NCBI GenBank assembly: GCA_964637035.1
Contig: CAZWTU010000002.1
Span: forward strand, 62,001-126,000
Reading direction: 5' to 3'
DNA: 64,000 nt
Source of the DNA: CAZMMV01 sp964637035
Lineage (GTDB): Bacteria > Bacillota > Clostridia > Tissierellales > Tissierellaceae
Shown here: positions 34,743 through 42,980 of the stretch, one piece after another
Numbering within the stretch: the first letter of the stretch is position 1
How the letters are laid out: the number at the start of each line of letters is the position of its first letter
Translations under genes and position numbers: made by a program
Notes under the pieces: model-generated
What the model was told of the DNA's origin: nothing
The model's database searches: none
The model's input: the letters and a program-made list of their open reading frames with translations, nothing else

Positions 34743-36964
34743 TGAAATTAAAAGCAAATAAAAAGTTAGATATTGATTATTTATTAAGGGATATAGAGAA
34801 TTACAGACCAAGAAGAAGAGGATGGCATTGGAGACAAGGAATTGATGAGAAAAGACAGATTGGTAAATTTGAATATTACGATATGACTGAGTCCTTAGAA
34901 CAGAGTCAGCCTTTACCAGCCGCTAGTTATTTCGATAATATTGATCCTCAAGGTAAATCTACTATTACAACAGAAATAGCTTCAGGCAGATTTGAAGATG
35001 ACATTAGAAGGATGAGAATGGCAGCATGGCATGGGGCAGACCATTTAATGGTTATTAGAACTGCAGGGCAATCTCACTTTGAAAGCCTTATAGAGGGTAC
35101 GCCTCAAGGTGTAGGTGGAATACCTATTACAAGAAAGCAAGTTAGGGTTCAAAGAAAGGCCATAGATTTTATAGAAGATGAAGTAGGTAGGCCAATTAAT
35201 TATCATTCATATGTATCAGGTGTAGCAGGTCCTGAAATTGCTGTAATGTTTGCTGAAGAAGGAGTAAATGGAGCCCATCAAGATCCCCAGTATAATGTAT
35301 TATATAGAAATATAAATATGATTAGATCCTATGTTGATGCAGCAGAAGCTAAACATATAATGGGTTGGGCAGATATAGCCCAGATAGACGGGGCCCACAA
35401 TGCAAATGCAACTGCTAGGGAAGCATGGAAGGTAATGCCAGAACTTATGGTCCAGCATGCCATTAACTCCATATTTTCACTAAAATGCGGTATAAAGAAA
35501 GAAAATATATGTCTTTCCACAGTACCACCAACAGCACCACCAGCACCTTGCATGAGGTTAGACCTACCCTATGCTGTTGCCTTAAGAGAATTGTTTGCAG
35601 ATTATAAGATGAGGGCACAAATGAATACAAAATATATGCAATCTTCCACAAGAGAGGCAACTGTAACCCATGTGCTAAACTTGTTGATATCTCAACTTAC
35701 TAGGGCAGAAATCCAGTCAACTATAACTCCAGATGAAGGAAGAAATGTACCATGGCATATATATAATATAGAAGCAGTGGATACAGCTAAACAAGCATTT
35801 GCAGGTATGGATGGTTTAACTGAGATGCTAGAGATAAAAAGAGATAAGGGAGAATTAGCCGATAAAGTAAGGGAGCTAAAAGAAAGATCTATTCTCTATT
35901 TGGAAGAAATTTTACAAGTAGGTGGATACTTTAAATCAGTAGAAGAAGGATTTTTTGTAGACTCTGGACAATATCCGGAAAGAAATAGTGATGGTATTAT
36001 TAGAAAGATAGATGGTGGTGTAGGAGAGGGGACCGTATACGAAAGAGATGAAGACTATATGGCACCTGTTACTGCCCACTTTGGATACAACAATGTAAGC
36101 CAATATGATAAAGATGCAGTAGATGATCCCTCTAAACTAATAGGTGGAGGCACATTTGAAGATCCATCCAAGATAATCTTTATTGACGAACTAGATGAAA
36201 GTGATAATGTTAATGTTAGGCTAGAAGAAGTAGAAGAACTGAAAAATTCTTCAAAAATTAAACCAGAAGTACAGTGGTTCGGTGACGGAGTAATCTTAAT
36301 TACTATGTTTTTACCTACTGATGAAAGAACAGCTGAATTTGCAGCCATAGAGATAGGTAAAAAGATGGGACTTAAAGAAGTGGAAGCAATCAACAAGGAA
36401 ATAATGCAAGAAGCAGAGGGTACACGTGTGGAAATAAAAGGTACAGTTGATTTTTCTATAGATTTAGATGAATTGGTTATACCACCAAAACCAAAAGTCT
36501 TAACAGAAGATGAAATTCGAGCAGAAATAAAGAAATATCCTATGAAAGTAGTGGCTGCCACTGTTGGAGAAGATGAACACTCAGTGGGAATGAGGGAAAT
36601 CATCGATATCAAACATGGTGGAATAGAAGGATATGGTATTGAAGCTCACATGCTAGGTACTTCAGTTCCAGTAGAGAAATTAGTTGATGCTGCCATAGAA
36701 TTAAATGCTGATGCTATTTTGACATCTACCATTATTTCTCATGATGATATTCATTACAAAAACATGAAAAAACTTCATGAATTAGCTATTGAAAAAGGTA
36801 TTAGAGATAAGGTTATAATTGTAGGTGGTGGCACCCAGGTATCTAACGAGATGGCCATAGAAGCAGGTATGGATGCAGGTTTTGGAAGGGGTTCAAATGG
36901 AGCTCAAGTTGCTACATTTTTAATCGAAAAGAGAAGAGAAATGGGAAATAAAAATGAAAATTGA
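34742..36964 (+). CDS. oraE: D-ornithine 4,5-aminomutase, large subunit (B12/PLP)
   Basis: The 740-residue OraE is the adenosylcobalamin- and PLP-dependent radical enzyme component. The N-terminal two thirds form the TIM-barrel domain (MAAWHGADHLMVIRTAGQSH and PTAPPAPCMRLDLPYA are hallmarks). The C-terminal Rossmann domain begins near residue 600 and carries the cobalamin motif D611-E-H613-S-V-G616, His613 being the axial ligand, then VIIVGGGTQVSN. Length is as expected. The next gene starts before its stop, linking it to a reactivating protein. Confidence 0.97.
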   Translation: MKLKANKKLDIDYLLRDIENYRPRRRGWHWRQGIDEKRQIGKFEYYDMTESLEQSQPLPAASYFDNIDPQGKSTITTEIASGRFEDDIRRMRMAAWHGADHLMVIRTAGQSHFESLIEGTPQGVGGIPITRKQVRVQRKAIDFIEDEVGRPINYHSYVSGVAGPEIAVMFAEEGVNGAHQDPQYNVLYRNINMIRSYVDAAEAKHIMGWADIAQIDGAHNANATAREAWKVMPELMVQHAINSIFSLKCGIKKENICLSTVPPTAPPAPCMRLDLPYAVALRELFADYKMRAQMNTKYMQSSTREATVTHVLNLLISQLTRAEIQSTITPDEGRNVPWHIYNIEAVDTAKQAFAGMDGLTEMLEIKRDKGELADKVRELKERSILYLEEILQVGGYFKSVEEGFFVDSGQYPERNSDGIIRKIDGGVGEGTVYERDEDYMAPVTAHFGYNNVSQYDKDAVDDPSKLIGGGTFEDPSKIIFIDELDESDNVNVRLEEVEELKNSSKIKPEVQWFGDGVILITMFLPTDERTAEFAAIEIGKKMGLKEVEAINKEIMQEAEGTRVEIKGTVDFSIDLDELVIPPKPKVLTEDEIRAEIKKYPMKVVAATVGEDEHSVGMREIIDIKHGGIEGYGIEAHMLGTSVPVEKLVDAAIELNADAILTSTIISHDDIHYKNMKKLHELAIEKGIRDKVIIVGGGTQVSNEMAIEAGMDAGFGRGSNGAQVATFLIEKRREMGNKNEN

Positions 36965-38333
36965 TCTCCTAGTAGCAGAAATTGGTAGTACTACTACTGT
37001 GGTCAATGCTTTTAACCAGCTAGATTCTTGCCCAATATTTATTGGGCAAGGTCAAGCTCCTACTTCTGTATTAGAAGGAGATGTAAATATAGGCTTAAAG
37101 GCTTCCATAGATGATTTGGGTAAAAGTCTTTCTGTAGACACCATAGAATACAATGAACTAATAGCCACTAGCTCCGCTGCAGGAGGACTGAGGATGACAG
37201 TTCATGGATTAGTCTACGATATGACTGTTAAGGCAGCTAAAGAGGCTGCACTAGGCGCAGGAGCCAACATAAAGCAAATCACAGCAGGTAGACTTAGGAA
37301 ATCTGATTTAAAGAAGATTAAAGAGATAAATCCTAATATTATCCTAATTGCAGGTGGGGTAGATTATGGAGAAAGGGATACAGCCTTATATAATTCTCAG
37401 CTAATATCAGAATTAAATTTAGATATTCCTATTATATATGCTGGAAACATTGAAAACCATGAGGAAGTAAAGGAATTATTTGCAGGTAAAAGTGCAGAAT
37501 TATATTTAGTGGACAATGTTTATCCTAAAATAGATGAATTAAATGTGGAACCTACAAGAAAGGTTATACAAGAAGTTTTTGAAAAACATATTATCCATGC
37601 ACCAGGAATGGAAAGGCTTAGACAAATGGTAAATGGACCTATTATGCCCACTCCAGGTGCAGTAATGGAGGCATCAAAACTATTATATAATAATATTGGA
37701 AACTTAATAACCATAGATGTTGGTGGTGCTACAACTGACGTTCACTCTGTTACTGAAGATAGTGACGAGGTTTCAAGAATACTATTAAATCCAGAACCTA
37801 AAGCTAAAAGAACTGTAGAGGGGGATTTAGGAGTATATATAAATATGAAAAACATTGTCAACTCTTTGGACATGGAAAGATTAAGTGAAAATCTAAATAT
37901 TAACCTAGACCAATTAGAAGAATTAATCCAGACCCACAAGCCGATTCCAGAAAATGATTTAGAAAAAGGATTTGTAGAACAACTAGGATTATACGCTACA
38001 ATTACAGCTGTTAGGAGACATTCAGGTCAATTAAAACATTTATATGGACCTAGTGGGAAAAAGACCATAGCAGAGGGAAAAGATTTAACAGAAGTAAAAT
38101 ATATAATTGGTACAGGTGGTGCCCTTACTAGACTAGCAAATAGCAATGAAATATTAAAAGAAATACCCTTATCAAATAAAGGCACTGACCTACTTCCAAA
38201 AGCCGGAGCAAAAATCCTAATAGATAATTATTATATAATGGCCTCCCTAGGGGTAATGTCTAAGAAATACCCAGAAATTGCATTAAAACTCCTAAATAAA
38301 AGTCTGGAGGTAACTGATAATGGCTTATCCTAA
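36954..38333 (+). CDS. GlmL/MutL-like reactivating ATPase for the B12 aminomutase
   Basis: The 459-residue protein belongs to the GlmL/MutL group (ASKHA fold) linked to B12-dependent mutases: LVAEIGSTTTVVNAF forms the N-terminal phosphate loop, ITIDVGGATTDVHSV the second and IGTGGALTRL the third. Family members are thought to exchange inactivated cobalamin from glutamate mutase or ornithine aminomutase. It overlaps oraE by 11 bases and orr by 14, so production is tied to the operon. It corresponds to the MutL-like gene of the clostridial ornithine cluster. Confidence 0.9.
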   Translation: MKIDLLVAEIGSTTTVVNAFNQLDSCPIFIGQGQAPTSVLEGDVNIGLKASIDDLGKSLSVDTIEYNELIATSSAAGGLRMTVHGLVYDMTVKAAKEAALGAGANIKQITAGRLRKSDLKKIKEINPNIILIAGGVDYGERDTALYNSQLISELNLDIPIIYAGNIENHEEVKELFAGKSAELYLVDNVYPKIDELNVEPTRKVIQEVFEKHIIHAPGMERLRQMVNGPIMPTPGAVMEASKLLYNNIGNLITIDVGGATTDVHSVTEDSDEVSRILLNPEPKAKRTVEGDLGVYINMKNIVNSLDMERLSENLNINLDQLEELIQTHKPIPENDLEKGFVEQLGLYATITAVRRHSGQLKHLYGPSGKKTIAEGKDLTEVKYIIGTGGALTRLANSNEILKEIPLSNKGTDLLPKAGAKILIDNYYIMASLGVMSKKYPEIALKLLNKSLEVTDNGLS

Positions 38334-39381
38334 AATGACTGTAGATTTAAATATTATAAAAAACAATGCTAAAATTTTAGTAGACTTATGTAATAAAAAG
38401 GATATAAAGATTGCAGGAGTAAGCAAAGTTTTTTGCGGTAATCCTGAAATAGCTAAGGTCTACCTAGAAAGCGGTATAGAGTATTTAGCTGATTCTAGAA
38501 TAGAAAATCTAATAAGATTAAAAGATATAGATATGCCCAAGTTAATGCTTAGATTACCTATGAAATCAGAAGCAGAAGAGATAGTGGAATATGCAGATAT
38601 ATCATTAAACTCTGAAATAGAAACCATAAAGATATTATCTGACAAGGCATTAGAAAAGGGAAAGCTACACAAAATTATCTTAATGCTAGACCTAGGTGAT
38701 CTTAGAGAGGGCTATTATGATAAAGAAAACTTGTTTTCTGCAGTTGAAGAAATAACCACCCTAAAAGGAGTTAGCTTAGTAGGATTGGCAACTAATTTAA
38801 CTTGTTATGGTGGAGTTATTCCAACTAGAGAAAAGCTAAAAAATTTGATAGAAATAGGCCAAGAAATTGAAAACAAATATAATATCAAGTTGGAAATAAT
38901 CTCTGGTGGAAATTCAAGCTCTATATACTTACTTGAGGATGAAAAACTAGAAGGAATTAATAATTTAAGATTAGGTGAGTCCATAATACTAGGTAATGAA
39001 ACTGCCTATGGTAAGATGATAAAAGGATGCAGAAATGATGGATTTAATCTTCATGTAGAAGTATTAGAAGTAAAGGAAAAACCTTCACTGCCTACTGGTC
39101 AAATAGGCAAGGATGCCTTTGGAAATACACCTACTTTTGTAGATAGGGGTCTTAGAAAAAGGATTTTATGTGGAATAGGAAAGCAGGACACAGACTTTGA
39201 CAGCCTATACCCTAAAGATAAAGATATAATAATTTTAGGAGGAAGCTCAGATCATTTAATATTAGATGCTTCAGATAGTAAAATAGATTATAAGGTTGGA
39301 GATATAATAGAATTTTCAATGACCTATGTAAGTATATTAAGGTCTATGACTTCTGAATATGTAGAAAAACAATTAATATAG
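38320..39381 (+). CDS. orr: Ornithine racemase (PLP)
   Basis: Orr converts L-ornithine to D-ornithine, the substrate of OraSE. The 353-residue protein has the alanine-racemase N-terminal barrel fold; the PLP lysine is K36 in IAGVSKVFCG. The C-terminal segment with GNTPTFVDRGLRKRILCGIGKQD is characteristic of ornithine racemase. It closes the operon and starts within the preceding gene. The identity is supported strongly by gene order. Confidence 0.94.
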   Translation: MAYPKMTVDLNIIKNNAKILVDLCNKKDIKIAGVSKVFCGNPEIAKVYLESGIEYLADSRIENLIRLKDIDMPKLMLRLPMKSEAEEIVEYADISLNSEIETIKILSDKALEKGKLHKIILMLDLGDLREGYYDKENLFSAVEEITTLKGVSLVGLATNLTCYGGVIPTREKLKNLIEIGQEIENKYNIKLEIISGGNSSSIYLLEDEKLEGINNLRLGESIILGNETAYGKMIKGCRNDGFNLHVEVLEVKEKPSLPTGQIGKDAFGNTPTFVDRGLRKRILCGIGKQDTDFDSLYPKDKDIIILGGSSDHLILDASDSKIDYKVGDIIEFSMTYVSILRSMTSEYVEKQLI

Positions 39382-39389
39382 TATAAATT

Positions 39390-39417
39390 AACTGGCTAGG
39401 ATTTTTAGCCAGTTTTT
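39390..39417 (+). terminator. Intrinsic terminator of the ornithine operon
   Basis: AACTGGCTA pairs with TAGCCAGTT around a 7-base loop, ending in TTTTT. Confidence 0.88.
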
Positions 39418-39535
39418 AAATGAAATAGAATACAAGGAATAGGAACAATTAAAGGAATAATGGAAAATTATAAATTGACTAATCATTGACTCTAATATAA
39501 AGTTATATACAAATCAAAACTAATAAGGTGATAAA

Positions 39536-40843
39536 ATGGATTTATTTACATTAAACATGAAAGAAAGATTAAAAAAGAATGCTCCTCTTGCTGATAGAAT
39601 GAGGCCTAAAACTGTAGAATCATTTGTAGGCCAAGACCACATTCTTGGACAAGGTAAATTCCTTAACAGGGCAATTAGAGCTGATAGGATAACTTCTATG
39701 ATATTTTATGGTCCACCTGGTACTGGCAAAACTACTTTAGCCATGATAATAGCTAACAGGACAGATATGATATTTGAAAAGTTATCAGCAGTTACTTCAG
39801 GTGTAAAGGATATAAGGGAAGTAATGGCAAGGGCCGAAGAAAACTTAAAATTAAATAACAAGAGAACTATTCTTTTTATAGATGAAATTCATAGATTTAA
39901 TAAGTCTCAACAGGATGCCCTATTACCCTTTGTAGAAAAAGGTATTATTATATTAATAGGTGCAACCACAGAAAATCCCTATTTTGAAGTCAATAAGGCT
40001 TTATTATCTAGGGTTATGGTATTACAATTATATTCTTTGGAAAGACATGCATTAGAACAACTTTTAAATTCTGCATTAGACAACAGCCAAAGAGGTTTAG
40101 GCAAATACAAAGTAAATATAAGTGAAGATGCCATAGACTATTTAATTACCATATCAGAGGGAGATGGGAGAACTCTTCTTAATTCTCTAGAAATAGGAGT
40201 CCTTTCAACACCGGAAAATTCTCAGGGAATAATTGAAATTGATTTGGAAACAATAAAATCATCTATTCAAATAAAAACAGCTAAATATGATAAGGGTGGA
40301 GACGAACACTATAATACTATTTCTGCTTTTATAAAAAGTATGAGGGGGTCAGATCCAGATGCAACCTTATATTGGTTGGCTAAAATGATAAATGCTGGTG
40401 AAGATCCAAAATTTATAGCTAGAAGGATAATAATATTTGCCTCAGAAGATGTAGGAAATGCTGACCCAAATGCCCTAAACATTGCTGTATCAACCTTTAA
40501 TGCAGTTAATGTTATAGGAATGCCAGAGGGGAGAATCAACCTAGCCCAAGGAGCCCTATACATGGCTACAGCACCAAAGAGCAATGCGGCTTATATTGGT
40601 ATAGATAAGGCACTGGCAGATATTAAATCTAAGGAGATAGGAGACGTACCTATTCATCTAAAGGATGGCCATTATCCAGGTGCGAAAAAACTAGGTCATG
40701 GTGAGGGATATAAATATCCTCATAACTATGAGGATGCTATGGTAGAACAACAATATTTACCAGATGAATTTCTAGGGAAAAAATATTATAACCCTACAGA
40801 AAATGGCTACGAGGGACAAATAAAAAGAAGATTTAAAAAATAA
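39536..40843 (+). CDS. rarA: Replication-associated recombination ATPase RarA (MgsA)
   Basis: RarA is a clamp-loader-like AAA+ ATPase acting at stalled replication forks. The 435-residue protein has MRPKTVESFVGQDHILG, Walker A FYGPPGTGKTT, Walker B LFIDEIHRFNKSQQDALLP, sensor 1 GATTENP and the C-terminal MgsA domain (RGSDPDATLYWLAKM, KDGHYPGAKKLGHGEGY). It often neighbours alanyl-tRNA synthetase or cysteine desulfurase genes in Firmicutes. Start ATG 39536 after AAGGTGA. Confidence 0.95.
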   Translation: MDLFTLNMKERLKKNAPLADRMRPKTVESFVGQDHILGQGKFLNRAIRADRITSMIFYGPPGTGKTTLAMIIANRTDMIFEKLSAVTSGVKDIREVMARAEENLKLNNKRTILFIDEIHRFNKSQQDALLPFVEKGIIILIGATTENPYFEVNKALLSRVMVLQLYSLERHALEQLLNSALDNSQRGLGKYKVNISEDAIDYLITISEGDGRTLLNSLEIGVLSTPENSQGIIEIDLETIKSSIQIKTAKYDKGGDEHYNTISAFIKSMRGSDPDATLYWLAKMINAGEDPKFIARRIIIFASEDVGNADPNALNIAVSTFNAVNVIGMPEGRINLAQGALYMATAPKSNAAYIGIDKALADIKSKEIGDVPIHLKDGHYPGAKKLGHGEGYKYPHNYEDAMVEQQYLPDEFLGKKYYNPTENGYEGQIKRRFKK

Positions 40844-40844
40844 T

Positions 40845-40873
40845 TTGACAATATGGATTAAAATAACTATAAT
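40845..40873 (+). promoter_or_regulatory. Consensus SigA promoter for the asnS T-box leader
   Basis: TTGACA (40845-40850) and TATAAT (40868-40873) with 17-base spacing, a perfect match. Transcription would start near 40880, just before the T-box. Confidence 0.92.
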
Positions 40874-40879
40874 AGTGTA

Positions 40880-41143
40880 AAGTGAAAAACTTTGATAGGA
40901 AGAGTAAATATAAGATGTAGTTATAGGGAGTTCATGATAGTGGAACATGGATACGAAACTTATATTGAAGAACGTCCTTGAGTTTCTAATGGAAATCCTT
41001 AGGAGAGTACACTTAGAGGGTATTACACCCTTATATGTGAAGCACATTATTGTGTGTTAAAGTGGCTATAAGCAACTAGAGTGGTACCGCGGAAATTAAA
41101 CCTTTCGTCTCTATTAAATTAAAGAGATGAGAGGTTTTTGTTA
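40880..41143 (+). promoter_or_regulatory. T-box leader of asnS, specifier AAC (Asn)
   Basis: The leader carries stem I features, the specifier triplet AAC at 40971-40973 (followed by G and the conserved TCCTTGAG), the antiterminator T-box sequence GAGTGGTACCGCGG (to 41092) and a terminator stem, AAACCT...TCTCT pairing with AGAGA...AGGTTT followed by TTGTT. Uncharged tRNA-Asn would pair with AAC and with the TGGT bulge to allow transcription. The triplet matches asnS downstream. Confidence 0.92.
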
Positions 41144-41297
41144 TGTTCTAACACAGTGAAACCTAGTGAGTGGAGAAACCAGGACTTACCAAGTAAGCAT
41201 ATATAGCTTGTCATTCCGAATGTAATGAGGAATCTAATGTTTTGAATTTGTTTTAAAAAATTCACAATAAAATAAAGCAATAAGAAGGGAGAAAAAT
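41144..41297 (+). other. Gap between T-box terminator and asnS
   Basis: About 150 bases lie between the T-box terminator and the asnS start. Apart from the AAGAAGGGAG ribosome site at its end and the REP-like element at 41210-41235, I see no gene or regulatory element; short CTAGTGAG and GAGTGGAG stretches resemble each other but prove nothing. Confidence 0.5.
41210..41235. repeat. REP-like interspersed element
   Basis: GTCATTCCGAATGTAATGAGGAATCT forms a short stem (ATTCC with GGAAT) around GAATGTAATGA. The GTCATTCCGA...GAGGAATCT layout closely resembles small palindromic units repeated between genes in many bacterial genomes. It sits between the T-box terminator and asnS. Only one copy was noticed in this window. 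Confidence 0.4.
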
Positions 41298-42686
41298 ATG
41301 AAAACTACAATTAGGAGTATTTACAGGGATACAGAAAAGTATTTAGACCAAGAAGTAACCCTAGAAGGCTGGATAAGAACATCTAGAACTTCAAAATCTA
41401 TTGGATTTATTGAATTAAATGATGGGACTTTTTTCGAAAATTTACAAATAATTATTGAGGACAACTTAGATAACTTTAAGGAAATAGGGGACTTATCACT
41501 TAGCTCTGCAATTCGAGTAAAGGGTATACTTGTTGCGACTCCAGGAGCCAAGCAGGCTTTTGAAGTAAAAGCCACAGAGGTAGAAATTGAAGGATATTCA
41601 ACATCCGACTATCCTTTACAAAAGAAAAGACATACCTTCGAGTATATGAGGACTATCGCTCATTTAAGACCTAGGGCCAATACTTTCAATGCAGTATTTA
41701 GAGTAAGGTCAATTTTATCCTATGGTATACACAAGTTTTTTAATGAAAAAGGATTTGTTTACGTTCACACTCCAATAATTACCGCATCTGACGCTGAGGG
41801 AGCAGGTGAAATGTTCCATGTTACAACACTAGATTTAGAAAATGTGCCATTGACAGAGGAAAAAGAAATAGACTTTAGCCAAGATTTCTTTAGAGACAAA
41901 GTAGGTTTAGCTGTATCAGGACAATTGCAAGGTGAGGCCTATGCCCATGCCTTTAGAGATATTTACACTTTTGGACCTACCTTTAGGGCAGAAAATTCAA
42001 ATACAACCAGACATGCGGCGGAGTTCTGGATGGTTGAGCCTGAGATAGCCTTTGCAGACTTAAATGACAACATGGATTTAGCAGAAGATATGATGAAATA
42101 TATTATTGAATATGTAATGGAAAATGCTAAAGAAGAAATGGAATTTTTCAACAATTTTATAGACAAAGGCTTAATTGATAGACTGAATAATATTTTGAAC
42201 AATGATTTCGTTCGTATAACTTATACTGAAGCTATTGAACTATTGTTAGAATCAAAAGAAGAATTCCAGTATCCAGTTAAATGGGGAATTGACTTACAAA
42301 CAGAGCACGAAAGATATATCACTGAAAAGGTATATAAGAAGCCTGTATTTGTAACAGACTATCCTAAGGAAATAAAAGCTTTTTACATGAAAATAAATGA
42401 GGATAACAAAACTGTTGCTGCTATGGATTTATTAGTACCAGGCATAGGAGAGATTATAGGTGGTTCTCAAAGAGAGGATAGACTAGATGTTCTTGAACAA
42501 AAGATAATAGACAATGGAATGGATAAAGATGAATATTGGTGGTATTTAGAACTAAGGAAATATGGTGGAACAACTCACTCTGGATATGGTCTAGGATTTG
42601 AAAGAGCCCTTATGTATATAACAGGAATGACAAATATAAGAGATGTAATCCCATTCCCAAGGACAGTACATTCAGCAGAATTTTAA
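41298..42686 (+). CDS. asnS: Asparaginyl-tRNA synthetase
   Basis: AsnRS charges tRNA-Asn with asparagine. The 462-residue class IIb enzyme has an N-terminal OB-fold anticodon-binding domain (about 1-115; VTLEGWIRTSRTSKSIGFIELNDG), motif 2 FRAENSNTTRHAAEFWMVEPEIAF and motif 3 GLGFERALMYITG. Controlled by the upstream T-box with the Asn specifier. Confidence 0.97.
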   Translation: MKTTIRSIYRDTEKYLDQEVTLEGWIRTSRTSKSIGFIELNDGTFFENLQIIIEDNLDNFKEIGDLSLSSAIRVKGILVATPGAKQAFEVKATEVEIEGYSTSDYPLQKKRHTFEYMRTIAHLRPRANTFNAVFRVRSILSYGIHKFFNEKGFVYVHTPIITASDAEGAGEMFHVTTLDLENVPLTEEKEIDFSQDFFRDKVGLAVSGQLQGEAYAHAFRDIYTFGPTFRAENSNTTRHAAEFWMVEPEIAFADLNDNMDLAEDMMKYIIEYVMENAKEEMEFFNNFIDKGLIDRLNNILNNDFVRITYTEAIELLLESKEEFQYPVKWGIDLQTEHERYITEKVYKKPVFVTDYPKEIKAFYMKINEDNKTVAAMDLLVPGIGEIIGGSQREDRLDVLEQKIIDNGMDKDEYWWYLELRKYGGTTHSGYGLGFERALMYITGMTNIRDVIPFPRTVHSAEF

Positions 42687-42693
42687 ATATTTC

Positions 42694-42722
42694 TTGATTT
42701 TACAAGGTATATTGGTTATAAT
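42694..42722 (+). promoter_or_regulatory. SigA promoter for the leuS T-box leader
   Basis: TTGATT (42694-42699) and TATAAT (42717-42722), spacing 17. It gives leuS its own transcript, separate from asnS. Confidence 0.85.
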
Positions 42723-42729
42723 AGAAAAA

Positions 42730-42955
42730 AGTTAATAAATACTGTGATGGGAAGTAGTATATTGTATACTGATTTTAGAGAGTTGCCATTTGGTGAAAGG
42801 TGATATCAGTTAAGATTGAACTTATCCTTGAGTTACTAAGGTAAAATCTTAGTCGGTTTAATGCCGTTATATTTTTAAGTGGATAGAAATATCAACAAGA
42901 GTGGTACCGCGGAATTCAACCTTTCGTCTCTAATTTGAGACGGAAGGTTTATTGT
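42730..42955 (+). promoter_or_regulatory. T-box leader of leuS, specifier CTT (Leu)
   Basis: Stem I shows AGAGAGTTGCC...TTGGTGAAAGGTGAT, then the specifier triplet CTT at 42821-42823 (followed by A and TCCTTGAG), the T-box AAGAGTGGTACCGCGG (to 42912) and the terminator stem AACCTTTCGTCTC/GAGACGGAAGGTT with T-run. The triplet reads Leu, matching leuS. Confidence 0.93.
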
Positions 42956-42980
42956 TTTTTGTAAAAAGAGGAGGAATAGT

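Noticed and set aside
36055..36612. Long - strand frame opposite oraE (185 codons)
   Set aside because: Antisense to conserved codons of oraE, serine-rich composition and no family resemblance.
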